Below, piece by piece: positions 54,730-63,390 of a stretch of DNA of 64,000 nucleotides (the first letter of the stretch is position 1; every line of letters begins with the position of its first letter). The notes beneath the pieces are model-generated. The model was not told where the DNA came from and did not search any database. It worked only from the letters and a program-made list of their open reading frames with translations. The DNA comes from Xanthocytophaga agilis (GTDB lineage Bacteria; Bacteroidota; Bacteroidia; Cytophagales; 172606-1), in the NCBI RefSeq assembly GCF_030068605.1, contig NZ_JASJOU010000001.1, positions 744,001-808,000 on the forward strand, written 5' to 3'. Both the position numbers and the translations under genes were made by a program.

Positions 54730-56024
54730 ATGAAGGGCGTATTTCTTTTTTCTTAGTATTTTAAATGTAGCTATTGTCTATAGCCAGAATGTCACAAATC
54801 CGCTACTCATTCAGATTCCGATGGGAAAGCATACTAGTGATAGCACATCAGATATACAGACACTGATGAGCTTTGATTCTAATACTGTTTGGAATAAAGC
54901 TTTTCCTGATTTGAAAAATGTTCCTAAAGACTTTGACAGTGTCAGAAGAGTATCTGAGTTTATCGATCACGGGCAAGTGATTTATCAGGCTTATAAACGG
55001 GGAGATATGCCTTTTTCATTCTTAAAGGGAGTTATTCAGAAATGGGGAGTAGATACCCTCAGTTGCACACCTGTTACTATTACTACTTACATAAGAGGTC
55101 TAATCGGAAAAAAACGAAATACCTGGTATTATATCCTGGATGAGGATGGGAATGGTGATTTAATAAATGACAAGCCCGTTAAATTAAAAAAAGTCTCCGG
55201 GACACTTTTTAGTGGTAAAGAACATGTTATTACATTTCAACGGTTTCAGGATGGTCAGATACAAACCTCTTCCACAAAGATTAAAGTATTAGATGTGCAA
55301 AATAATAATGGGGAATTTAGGAGTTTGAATTATCGGTATCTGGAAAGTAGGAAAGGGCTATTTACATATCATAACACGTCATATACTGTATTACTCTCCT
55401 CCAGGTTTCTGAGTGGTTTCAACTATAAATCTGAGCCACAGATTTTTGTTAAGAATAATAAGAATGGGATTACTGTAGGGCCTTTTAGAGAAGGCGATTA
55501 TTCAATCTGGATTCTGATACTCTTTTTATTAAAGATGTAAAAAAGGATGGTGAGGTTATTACTTTGAGTAAAAATGCAAACTCAAGAAGTATTTCTTCTA
55601 CCCAAAAAGGATATTTAGCCCCTTTATTTGCAGGAATGACTCTAAATCAGGATTCAATAAAATTGTCTGATTATAGAGGATCATATACATTACTATATTT
55701 TTGGAATTCTACCTGTGGCGCCAGTACTTTCCGATTGGAGGAAACAATTGTACCATTAGTAAATAAAATAAATTCTTCTCAGCCTAGACTAAAGGTTTTA
55801 GGAGTTGCTCTAGATTTTCCAGAGGCTGTTTCTTCTTATATAAAACAAAAAAAATTGACTGGCCTCAAATGGTTGCTTCTGCTAATAGCCCTATTAAAGA
55901 GTTATATAAAATAACTCATTATCCCACTATCTTCCTTGTAGATCCCAATGGGGTTATTGTTGAAAGCTTTTTAGAAGAATCAATTACTATTAAGGAAATA
56001 TTGCTATTACATTTGAAAAAATGA
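54730..56024 (+). pseudogene. TlpA-like thioredoxin-family gene with three frameshifts
   Basis: ATG 54730 begins MKGVFLF; dropping one T from the T run at about 54745 joins it to LSILNVAIVYSQ, a clear signal peptide. The frame then runs through GKHTSDSTSDIQTLMSF and FIDHGQVIYQAY to FREGDY. Near 55507 one T seems lost, and adding it gives DYFNLDSDTLFIKDV. Near 55860 another T seems lost, and adding it gives LTWPQMVASAN. The last part has HYPTIFLVDPNGVIVES. With these three single-base repairs the length is exactly 432 codons. The redox motif is CGAS instead of CxxC. Confidence 0.85.
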
Positions 56025-56104
56025 GAATAATGCCCTCACCCTTCCCCGCAATAGAATCATTAGTTAAGATGAAAAATAAAGTTTAAACTAGTGGCCCTAA
56101 TTTG

Positions 56105-56132
56105 AAACATGGTGCATGCATGCACCATGTTT
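56105..56132. terminator. Perfect 28-base palindrome
   Basis: AAACATGGTGCATG is followed directly by its reverse complement. It can form an 11-bp hairpin with a six-base loop (ATGCAT) and lies 80 bases after the TlpA pseudogene and 64 bases before the MutS-type gene. Confidence 0.5.
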
Positions 56133-56196
56133 ATCCATTATACTCATTGCTATGCTGGATATAAAAAGTTAAAATTAACCAAAGTACATACGATCT

Positions 56197-58044
56197 ATGG
56201 ATCTATATCATCAAAAGATTGCTCAGTATCAGAGTACTCTTACAAAAACGGAAGCAGAATTAAGTCGTCTTTCTTTGCTACGGATAGCTGTTTTTCTGGC
56301 TTCTGCCATCGTTGTGGTTATACTGGCAAACAACAGGGCGTTAGCTCCACTACTCATTGTGGCTCCGATTTGTTTGGTTGCGCTGGGTATAATGATTAAA
56401 CGTTACAATGCATTGCTTTATGTGAAGAAGCAAACAGCCTTTCTTAAAGAAGTGAATGAGCAGGAAGCTGCCAGGTCAAGCAACCGATTGTCTGATTTTC
56501 CCACAGGAGATATCTTTGTAAATAGAGAACATCCGTATGCTGCTGATCTGGATGTTTTTGGGAAACATTCCCTTTTTCAACTGATCAATCGGACAACAAC
56601 CGAATCCGGAAGCATGCGTCTGGCTGAATGGCTATCCGAACCCGCTGCGAATACTATTATTCTGGAAAGGCAACAGGCTGTAAAAGAACTGACTCCAAAG
56701 CTGGAATGGCGACAGGACTTCCAGGCAGCAGGTATGCATCACCAGAATGCAAAAAGCGATTATGCCAAACTGCTTACCTGGGTAGAAAAACCAGAGGTAT
56801 TGCTTCCTCATCGAACGAAACATTTGGTGACGGCAATTTCACTTGGTGTCCTGACTGCTGTTGCCACAATCTATGCACTGGCTAATATCTTTAGTTCGAC
56901 AGCCTTACTGGATATGGTTCCTCTTCTAGTACTTCTGATGATCAATTTTTTTGTGTTAAAAAAAGTAGGACCTCTGGCAGAAGAGACTATTGACAATACA
57001 CACCAGAATGTAAAAATATTGGCAGGATATCAGGCTTTGATTACCCGAATTGAAACAGAACAGTTTCATGCCCGACTGCTGGTTCAGCTACATTCTGTTT
57101 TTAGTCAGAATAACTATTCTGCCGCACAGGAAATCGACAAACTAAAAAATATACTGGATGTATTTAAGCTAAGAGGCACCAGAGCCAATCCGGTAGGAAG
57201 AAATCCTTTCTATACTGTCTATTTTAACACCTTCTGGCTGCTGGATATTTACCTGATCCTTCAGACAGAAAAGTGGAAGCACAAAAACAGAATTTTTCTT
57301 AAAGAATGGATTTCGTCTGTCAGTGAGTTTGAGGTTTTGAATAGTATAGCAGGTTTTGCTTACTCCAATCCTTCCTTTACCTTTCCTCAGATACAGGATG
57401 AACTCTATGTGATTGAGTTTACAACATTGGGCCATCCCTTACTACCTACTGAACGAAGAATTTGCAATGATTTTACTTTAAAGGGTAGGGGAGAGATTGC
57501 TGTTATTACCGGATCTAACATGGCCGGGAAAAGTACATTTCTGAGAACTGTTGGCCTCAATCTGGTTCTGGCTTTAATGGGTGCTCCCTGTTGTGCCCAA
57601 TCCGGGCGAGTGTCTAATATGATGTTATTTACAAGTATGCGTACACAGGATAATCTCGAAGAAGGGGTATCTTCGTTTTATGCAGAGCTCAAGCGAATAG
57701 AACAATTACTGAAATTATTGGAGCAGCAGCAACCGTTATTCTTTTTATTGGATGAGATCTTTAAAGGAACCAACTCCCAGGATCGATATAGAGGAGGTGT
57801 TTCTCTAATCAGACAATTAAACGAACTCAATGCTTTTGGTATTATTTCGACACACGATCTGGAACTGGCAAAGCTAGCCGCCAACCATATGATTGTTGCC
57901 AACTACAGTTTCAACAGTGCCATTCGGGAAGGTAAAATGATATTTGACTATACACTTACTGAAGGGATTTGTACTGACTTCAATGCAAGTGAATTAATGA
58001 AGAAGAGTGGCATCCGGATTCTTTCAGATATTGAGCAGTTGTGA
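56197..58044 (+). CDS. MutS-family ATPase with membrane segments
   Basis: A 615-residue protein. Two membrane segments at about 28-65 (LRIAVFLASAIVVVILANN, LAPLLIVAPICLVALGIMI) and another pair at about 208-255 surround a helical region. The C-terminal MutS ATPase has Walker A GSNMAGKSTF (from residue 439), the EEGVSSFYAELKRIEQLL helix, Walker B FFLLDEIFKGTNSQDR and ISTHDLELAKLA. It lacks the mismatch-recognition domain of MutS and the Smr domain of MutS2. A role in classical mismatch repair is therefore unlikely. The family is common in Bacteroidota; function unknown. Confidence 0.88.
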   Translation: MDLYHQKIAQYQSTLTKTEAELSRLSLLRIAVFLASAIVVVILANNRALAPLLIVAPICLVALGIMIKRYNALLYVKKQTAFLKEVNEQEAARSSNRLSDFPTGDIFVNREHPYAADLDVFGKHSLFQLINRTTTESGSMRLAEWLSEPAANTIILERQQAVKELTPKLEWRQDFQAAGMHHQNAKSDYAKLLTWVEKPEVLLPHRTKHLVTAISLGVLTAVATIYALANIFSSTALLDMVPLLVLLMINFFVLKKVGPLAEETIDNTHQNVKILAGYQALITRIETEQFHARLLVQLHSVFSQNNYSAAQEIDKLKNILDVFKLRGTRANPVGRNPFYTVYFNTFWLLDIYLILQTEKWKHKNRIFLKEWISSVSEFEVLNSIAGFAYSNPSFTFPQIQDELYVIEFTTLGHPLLPTERRICNDFTLKGRGEIAVITGSNMAGKSTFLRTVGLNLVLALMGAPCCAQSGRVSNMMLFTSMRTQDNLEEGVSSFYAELKRIEQLLKLLEQQQPLFFLLDEIFKGTNSQDRYRGGVSLIRQLNELNAFGIISTHDLELAKLAANHMIVANYSFNSAIREGKMIFDYTLTEGICTDFNASELMKKSGIRILSDIEQL

Positions 58045-58285
58045 AGAGGTTAACTGCTCGAAAGTCGGAATTTACTTTATTTATAGGGCTTGTTTTGATT
58101 GTGCATGCTGGAATAAATAAATTATTTGTAAAGTTTAAAGTGCTACAGAAGCAATTTATTATCATGAAGATCATGTGATAATACTGAGGGAAAAATCGTA
58201 AAATTACCTAAAAAATCGTCTACTGACTTTTACAAAGTAACACTCAATGAAAACAGTCTCTACCAGCTATTTAACATCGAAATTG

Positions 58286-58954
58286 ATGCGATATTTGTAT
58301 TTCTTGGTTAGTATCCTATTACTTTCTTCTTGTAAGAAAGAAGAGGAGCCTGTCCTCTTATATCCCTCTATTTATCATACTAAAGAAATTTTTGTTACTT
58401 CTGATGTCCGTCTTTTTACAAAACAAGGTGAAGTAAAAGATCAAGCCATTATTACTGATTTTACAAATCGTTTTCATGAGCCTTGGGATTTTATTAAACC
58501 TAAGTCAGGGGTAGTTGCTTCTAGTGATAGAGATACTGTAAAGATTCTGGCAAAGGATAATGCTAAGATAGGTCGTTATGCAGGAAATTTTCATGTAGAG
58601 TTTCATGATAACATGATCTATTTTGTACCTCAGGATACTGCAAGATTTGAGGTAGATTACATGTATGAGTTAATGCTGGCTATTCAAAAATATAAGCCTT
58701 TGTACGAAAACAGATTCCCTGTTTCTACTTCATCAGGATATAAAACTATTGCTCAAAGTGTAGTAGGTAGCTACGCAAAGTATACTTCCAGCCAATTAAC
58801 GTTTCCTATGCTTTCTTTTCTGCTTACACAACGTGGAGGGTATAGTTATTACTCAATAAGATATAATAATTCCTTTGACCCTACAGGATATAAAGCCTTG
58901 AATACAGGAGATACACTGGTTGTTCAGGAGTCTGAGTTGATATATGAAAAGTAA
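58286..58954 (+). CDS. Lipoprotein of unknown function
   Basis: A 222-residue protein. The start MRYLYFLVSILLLSSCKK gives a clean lipoprotein signal with Cys16; an ATG 13 codons earlier is possible. The mature part has alternating strands (TKEIFVTSDVRLFTKQGE, YAGNFHVEFHDNMIYFVP) and no recognised domain. It is probably anchored in a membrane facing the periplasm or the surface. It has no obvious partner. Confidence 0.65.
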   Translation: MRYLYFLVSILLLSSCKKEEEPVLLYPSIYHTKEIFVTSDVRLFTKQGEVKDQAIITDFTNRFHEPWDFIKPKSGVVASSDRDTVKILAKDNAKIGRYAGNFHVEFHDNMIYFVPQDTARFEVDYMYELMLAIQKYKPLYENRFPVSTSSGYKTIAQSVVGSYAKYTSSQLTFPMLSFLLTQRGGYSYYSIRYNNSFDPTGYKALNTGDTLVVQESELIYEK

Positions 58955-59176
58955 AGAGATCGTTTACTTATGTTTATAGGTAAATGTGCATCTAATCTAG
59001 TAAATAGCCCTTATACAACAAAAATAAGCTGGTTGTATAAGGGCTATTTACTGAAGCAGGCTGTATTAAGTCCCATGGTTTATCTTCATAAATTTGCAGA
59101 GAAGGCTGGAGCAGATCTTTGATTTGTCTTTTGAACTCATTTGACTGTAGAGACCACGTAAAAATTGAATGAGAAT

Positions 59177-59659
59177 ATGAATTTCAGAAATCCAACAATT
59201 AAGGATTTAGAACCGATATACCAGATTGAAAGTATATGTTTTCCTCCCAATGAAGCTGCATCCTTGGATTCTTTTTCAAAAAGACTTCAGGTTTTTCCTC
59301 AACATTTTTGGTTACTGGAAGATAAAGGCCAGCTTATTGGGTATATCAATGGCATGGTGACTGATAATCAAACAATTGTAGATGAGATGTTTGCTCAGGC
59401 AGAGTTGCACAATGACAATGGGACCTGGCAATCTATTTTTGGGATTGCGGTATTGCCAGAGTATAGGAATAATGGGTATGGGGGTAAATTAATCAATCTC
59501 CTTATTGAGAAAGTAAAAGAGCAAAACAGAACTGGCATTACATTGACCTGTAAAAAATACTTAATTCCGTACTATGAGAAATTTGGTTTTGCTGATTTAG
59601 GCATATCCAGATCCGTACATGGTGGAGAAATCTGGCATGACATGATATTGAAGTTTTGA
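59177..59659 (+). CDS. GNAT-family N-acetyltransferase
   Basis: A 160-residue protein. It opens with FRNPTIKDLEPIYQIESICF and has the acetyl-CoA loop in GIAVLPEYRNNGYGGKLINL, followed by the LTCKKYLIPYYEKFGF strand-helix. It resembles the AANAT-like/RimI group. The first ATG is at 59177; a TTG at 59165 could also serve. It transfers an acetyl group to an amine of unknown identity. Single gene. Confidence 0.9.
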   Translation: MNFRNPTIKDLEPIYQIESICFPPNEAASLDSFSKRLQVFPQHFWLLEDKGQLIGYINGMVTDNQTIVDEMFAQAELHNDNGTWQSIFGIAVLPEYRNNGYGGKLINLLIEKVKEQNRTGITLTCKKYLIPYYEKFGFADLGISRSVHGGEIWHDMILKF

Positions 59660-59754
59660 CTTTATAAATGGTGTGTTAGTTTATATAAATACAAGACAAT
59701 TTGTAAACAACATGTTCTTGTACAGGATCAACCTTACTATTCTTCGTTCAGCAA

Positions 59755-59970
59755 TTAGGATGATTTGTGAATATATCGACGCCAACCTGTAACGATTAAG
59801 TTTCCAGCTATAATTCCCAGAGGTACTCCTACCAGATGCCACATCAACATGCAAATTCCTGCTCCACAAGGACCTGATGATGTGCAAGCTTCTGCTGCAA
59901 GTGTTGAAATAATAAATGTAGACCCGAAAATTCCAATGAGAGTACCTAAAAGTGTATCTGTTTTTTTCAT
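59755..59970 (-). CDS. Small membrane protein, 71 residues
   Basis: Two hydrophobic segments (LLGTLIGIFGSTFIISTLAA at about 7-26 and GAGICMLMWHLVGVPLGIIA at about 36-55) with a Cys-containing loop (ACTSSGPCGAGIC) between them. The tail is basic (GWRRYIHKSS), consistent with a cytoplasmic end. No family recognised. It looks like a real short gene but is unconfirmed. Confidence 0.5.
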   Translation of the reverse strand: MKKTDTLLGTLIGIFGSTFIISTLAAEACTSSGPCGAGICMLMWHLVGVPLGIIAGNLIVTGWRRYIHKSS

Positions 59971-60162
59971 AGTTTGTGTATTGATACTATATATACGTGT
60001 ACCAGATGAATGATAACCATTATTTTATCATATAACAATTTTTCTTCAAAATTCTTATTTACTATTCTGTTTCAGAGTATAAAGATCTTCTATATTAATA
60101 GTAAACAAGTAAATCGATTTGTAAGGATATACATGAATCGTCCCGAATGTTGGATATGAGTA

Positions 60163-60210
60163 AAACCCAAGCCTATGCTTTTGAAAATGTGGGCTTGGGT
60201 TTATTTTTGA
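60163..60210 (+). terminator. Orphan terminator
   Basis: AAACCCAAGCC (60163-60173) pairs with GGCTTGGGTTT (60192-60202), followed by ATTTTTG. The nearest plus-strand gene ended 500 bases earlier, so it could end an unannotated RNA or a long 3' tail. No promoter was seen. Confidence 0.55.
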
Positions 60211-60326
60211 GAACTATCTCTTTCTGCATTTCTTACTTGTCCCTTACATTATTCTACTTGTGGCTTCTTCATTTTTGCTTGTTTGCAAAGTCGGTTTATA
60301 ATCCTGAACATTTCTCTTCCTATCGC

Positions 60327-60432
60327 CGTGTCACTTTTTTGCTTGCCCAAAAAAGTAACCAAAAAAGGGCACTTTTCTCCGATCCTTCCCCCCGCAAGGC
60401 CAAAGGCCAACCTCACGGAGAAAAGATTGCCT
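60327..60432. repeat. GC-rich dispersed-type sequence
   Basis: The stretch contains GCCCAAAAAAGTAACCAAAA, GGGCACTTTTCTCCGATCC and GCAAGGCCAAAGGCCAACC. It is richer in GC than its surroundings and open in several frames. Similar strings are recalled from intergenic regions of other Bacteroidota genomes, which is memory and not a search. Only one copy is in this window. Confidence 0.35.
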
Positions 60433-60577
60433 ACGCACCTATACGACCAAACGCGATTGAAGGCATCACAATTCTCTTTGTAACTACTTTGTTTCTCTTT
60501 TTTTAAAGGATGTGATATTGTTTTCTCCAAAACTCGGGATGACTTATGTTTCCTTCTCCATCCATTTTTGCGAACTA

Positions 60578-62974
60578 CTACTGTTTGTCTTTAGGTTTAT
60601 TACCCATTTGTAATAATAAAGTTCCTCCATTTGTCACAGATGAAAATGGAATAAAAGGTGTTGAAAGTTGCTTTCCATTCAAAGAAAACGACTGTATGTA
60701 AAAATTCTCTTTATTATTGTTTCGAGCCTCTATCACAAACTGTTTTCCTTTATAGTATTTGTTGTTAAGCTTAATTACAATACGATCAAAAAGCGGGCTG
60801 CCTATTCCAAAGCTAGGTGTTGTTTCTGTGAGACCCTTTACATCAAACAGTCCCATACTAGCCATTACATACCACGCTCCCAGTTGTCCCTGATCCTCAT
60901 CCTGCCCGTAACCATATCCGTGTACAGGCTCAGTTCCATAAAATTCATTGCAGATAGCTCGTACCCATTTCTGAGTCAGAGAAGGTTTTTCGGAATAGTT
61001 GAATAACCAGGAAATATGCAGATTGGGCTGATTGCCATGATTGTATAATCCTTCCAGACCGGCAAAGGCATCTATGGTCTTTCCTCCTCCGAAAACAGCT
61101 TTCTGCGAAACAGTAAAAATGCTGTCGAGGCGTGCATTGAATCGTTCCTTTCCAACTTTTGCAACCAGACTTTCGGGTTCATGAGGCACATAAAATGTAT
61201 ATTGCCAGGCATTCCCTTCCTGGAATCCACGCCATACCTGTGTTGGTTTGAAGTTGTCAATAAATTTTCCGTTGGCATATTTGGGGCGCATAAACTGTAT
61301 CTGGGGATCATAAATTTTCTCCCAGGCTTTAGACAATGGCATTAACTTCGCATAATCGTTTTCCTTTCCCAGCAGCTTTGCCCATTGAGCAACAGCAAAT
61401 GAACTGAAGGCATACTCAAGCGTGTGAGAGCCTGAGAAGCGCCAGGCTTCATCTGGGGCCGCCATTGTATCCAGGTGATTCACAAAGCCATATTTCACAA
61501 AGCGTTCTACATCCAGTTTGCCTGCACCTCTCGGGCGATTGTTTCCATCTATCTCATTTTTTAAAGATGCCTCATAAGCCATATTTACATCAAAATCCCG
61601 GATTCCACACATATACGCACTTGCTAATGTCAGACTGACAAAATTAGTACCTACCCCAGAGACATATCTGCTGTTGGCAATACCATCACCCAGCCATCCG
61701 GCATCTTTATAGACAAGCAACTGACTTTTGACAAACTCTGAATAATATTCGGGATAGGCCAATGCCCAAAGCTGAGTCAGGTTCCAGAATGCACCCCAGA
61801 TTGCGTCAGTATTGTAATGATGATAGAGTGGGCGTTTGTTTTTATCGAGAGCAATCTGGCCTATGGTTCCATCATTTTTTGGATAGGCTCCATTGACATC
61901 ACTTGCTAGTCCCCGACCCAGCAATGCGTGATACAAACCTGTATAAAATTTTACTTTGTCTTGTTTGTTAGGTGTTTCTACCTGAATGCGGCCCAGATAG
62001 GCATTCCATTTGGCAAGAGCCTGCATTTTTGCCTGATCAAAGGTAAGGGTAGGGGCTTCAGTCTGAAGGTTAAGTCGTGCATTTTCAATAGAAGTATAAG
62101 AAAGCCCTGCTTTGATTGTAATAGATTCATTGGCCTTAGTCGAAAAGGTTAGATATAAACCGGAACCCTCACCCACAATTTCTGTCTTGCCTGCTTGCTG
62201 CTCATTACCTTTAAACACGCCAACAGCCTCTGGCTTTTTATTAACAACCGCTGAAAAATACATACTCACTTCTGCTCCAGGCTGATATTTTTGAACGTAC
62301 TCTGGCAGTGTGGTAACAAACCCTTCAATTCGTCCATCAGGTGTAATATATACCTTAGCATCTTTTACACGTCCGCTTTCTCCCTGGCGATTTCCAATAT
62401 CAAATAAAATATGTGACTCTCGTCCTTCCGGAAATGTATACCGATGAAAAGCTACCCGCTCAGTAGATGTCAATTCAGCTTTTATACCATACTCTTTCAA
62501 TACTACCGAATAGTAACCAGCCGTTGCGTGTTCATCTTTCCGGTCAAAAGCAGAACGATAGCCTTCCAGTGTACTTTCCAACTTTCCTGGAATAGTTTGT
62601 AGCTTACCAGTTATAGGCACAAAGACAATTCCGCCAATCTGAAACTCGTGAAAATTAGCAAAGCCCTCAATGGACTCATGCCTAAAATCATATCCGACTG
62701 CTTCCCATCCTGAATTATTACCATAATGTCCGTTGGTTGAAGGGGCGGGCTTAGCCATTCCAAAAGGAATAGCTCCAGGGGTAAAATGAAACCAGCGACA
62801 GTGTGCTGTCCCAATATTTGGATCAACAAACGAAGAGAAATCGGTTTGACTTGTTTGGGCTAAGGCACCATTGGAAAAGATTGCTACCGGAATAAGTGTT
62901 GTTACCAAAAATAGTGCAATTTGTTGAATGGTTGGTCTTCGACAGACCGATGAAATAAGATAGGTGTAGGACAT
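60578..62974 (-). CDS. Glycoside hydrolase family 92 (alpha-mannosidase type)
   Basis: A 798-residue secreted enzyme with signal peptide (about 20-40, ending GALAQ). The start of the mature part SFVDPNIGTAHCRWFHFTPG and GWEAVGYDFRHESIEGF are strong GH92 signatures. The barrel has YHHYNTDAIWGAFWNLTQLW, and GYGQDEDQGQLGAWYVMASM near the end holds the catalytic Glu and Asp residues. Family members are calcium-dependent exo-alpha-mannosidases acting on N-glycans or fungal mannan. Single gene with no SusC/D nearby. Confidence 0.93.
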   Translation of the reverse strand: MSYTYLISSVCRRPTIQQIALFLVTTLIPVAIFSNGALAQTSQTDFSSFVDPNIGTAHCRWFHFTPGAIPFGMAKPAPSTNGHYGNNSGWEAVGYDFRHESIEGFANFHEFQIGGIVFVPITGKLQTIPGKLESTLEGYRSAFDRKDEHATAGYYSVVLKEYGIKAELTSTERVAFHRYTFPEGRESHILFDIGNRQGESGRVKDAKVYITPDGRIEGFVTTLPEYVQKYQPGAEVSMYFSAVVNKKPEAVGVFKGNEQQAGKTEIVGEGSGLYLTFSTKANESITIKAGLSYTSIENARLNLQTEAPTLTFDQAKMQALAKWNAYLGRIQVETPNKQDKVKFYTGLYHALLGRGLASDVNGAYPKNDGTIGQIALDKNKRPLYHHYNTDAIWGAFWNLTQLWALAYPEYYSEFVKSQLLVYKDAGWLGDGIANSRYVSGVGTNFVSLTLASAYMCGIRDFDVNMAYEASLKNEIDGNNRPRGAGKLDVERFVKYGFVNHLDTMAAPDEAWRFSGSHTLEYAFSSFAVAQWAKLLGKENDYAKLMPLSKAWEKIYDPQIQFMRPKYANGKFIDNFKPTQVWRGFQEGNAWQYTFYVPHEPESLVAKVGKERFNARLDSIFTVSQKAVFGGGKTIDAFAGLEGLYNHGNQPNLHISWLFNYSEKPSLTQKWVRAICNEFYGTEPVHGYGYGQDEDQGQLGAWYVMASMGLFDVKGLTETTPSFGIGSPLFDRIVIKLNNKYYKGKQFVIEARNNNKENFYIQSFSLNGKQLSTPFIPFSSVTNGGTLLLQMGNKPKDKQ

Positions 62975-63308
62975 GAGTTACTTAACTTTACTTAGCTGTT
63001 ATGAATAGTTCTGTTCTAAGTACCCATCACATTGGGAACTTGGAAGTTTTATAGGATGCTTTCCTTTGATCAGTTTATTGATGTAGTTGTGGAGCAAGAT
63101 AGTAAAATTCCGTGTTGTTTTTGAAGTAATCTACGAGTTGTGACGGAATAATTTTACACGTTTTTGTGTAATGGTTGTAGGAGATGGTTTTACAGCTGTA
63201 GAAATGTAAGCTAAGCACAACAAGTATTTTGAGCTTACTCTTTCTGTGCTGATGTAGTGAGTTTATCAGTTGCTTTGTAGATTATATCAGTATATTCTTC
63301 CTAAAAGA
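62975..63308. other. Intergenic region upstream of GH92
   Basis: About 330 bases with no gene-like frame and no recognisable promoter motif on the minus strand. Confidence 0.4.
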
Positions 63309-63345
63309 ATAAAGCCTAACGAGTGTAGTTCTCGTTAGGCTTTAT
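63309..63345 (-). terminator. Terminator of the SDR gene
   Basis: A 15-bp perfect stem, ATAAAGCCTAACGAG (63309-63323) with 63331-63345, around a 7-nt loop. On the minus strand it lies 45 bases after the SDR stop codon. Confidence 0.75.
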
Positions 63346-63390
63346 CGATTGAAGTAAAAATGGCTTGCTTATTGTACTAATACCTACATT

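Noticed and set aside
60147-60530. Overlapping small genes on both strands near 60.3 kb
   Set aside because: They arise from the GC-rich repeat-like block that is open in several frames; the translated strings have no gene-like features.
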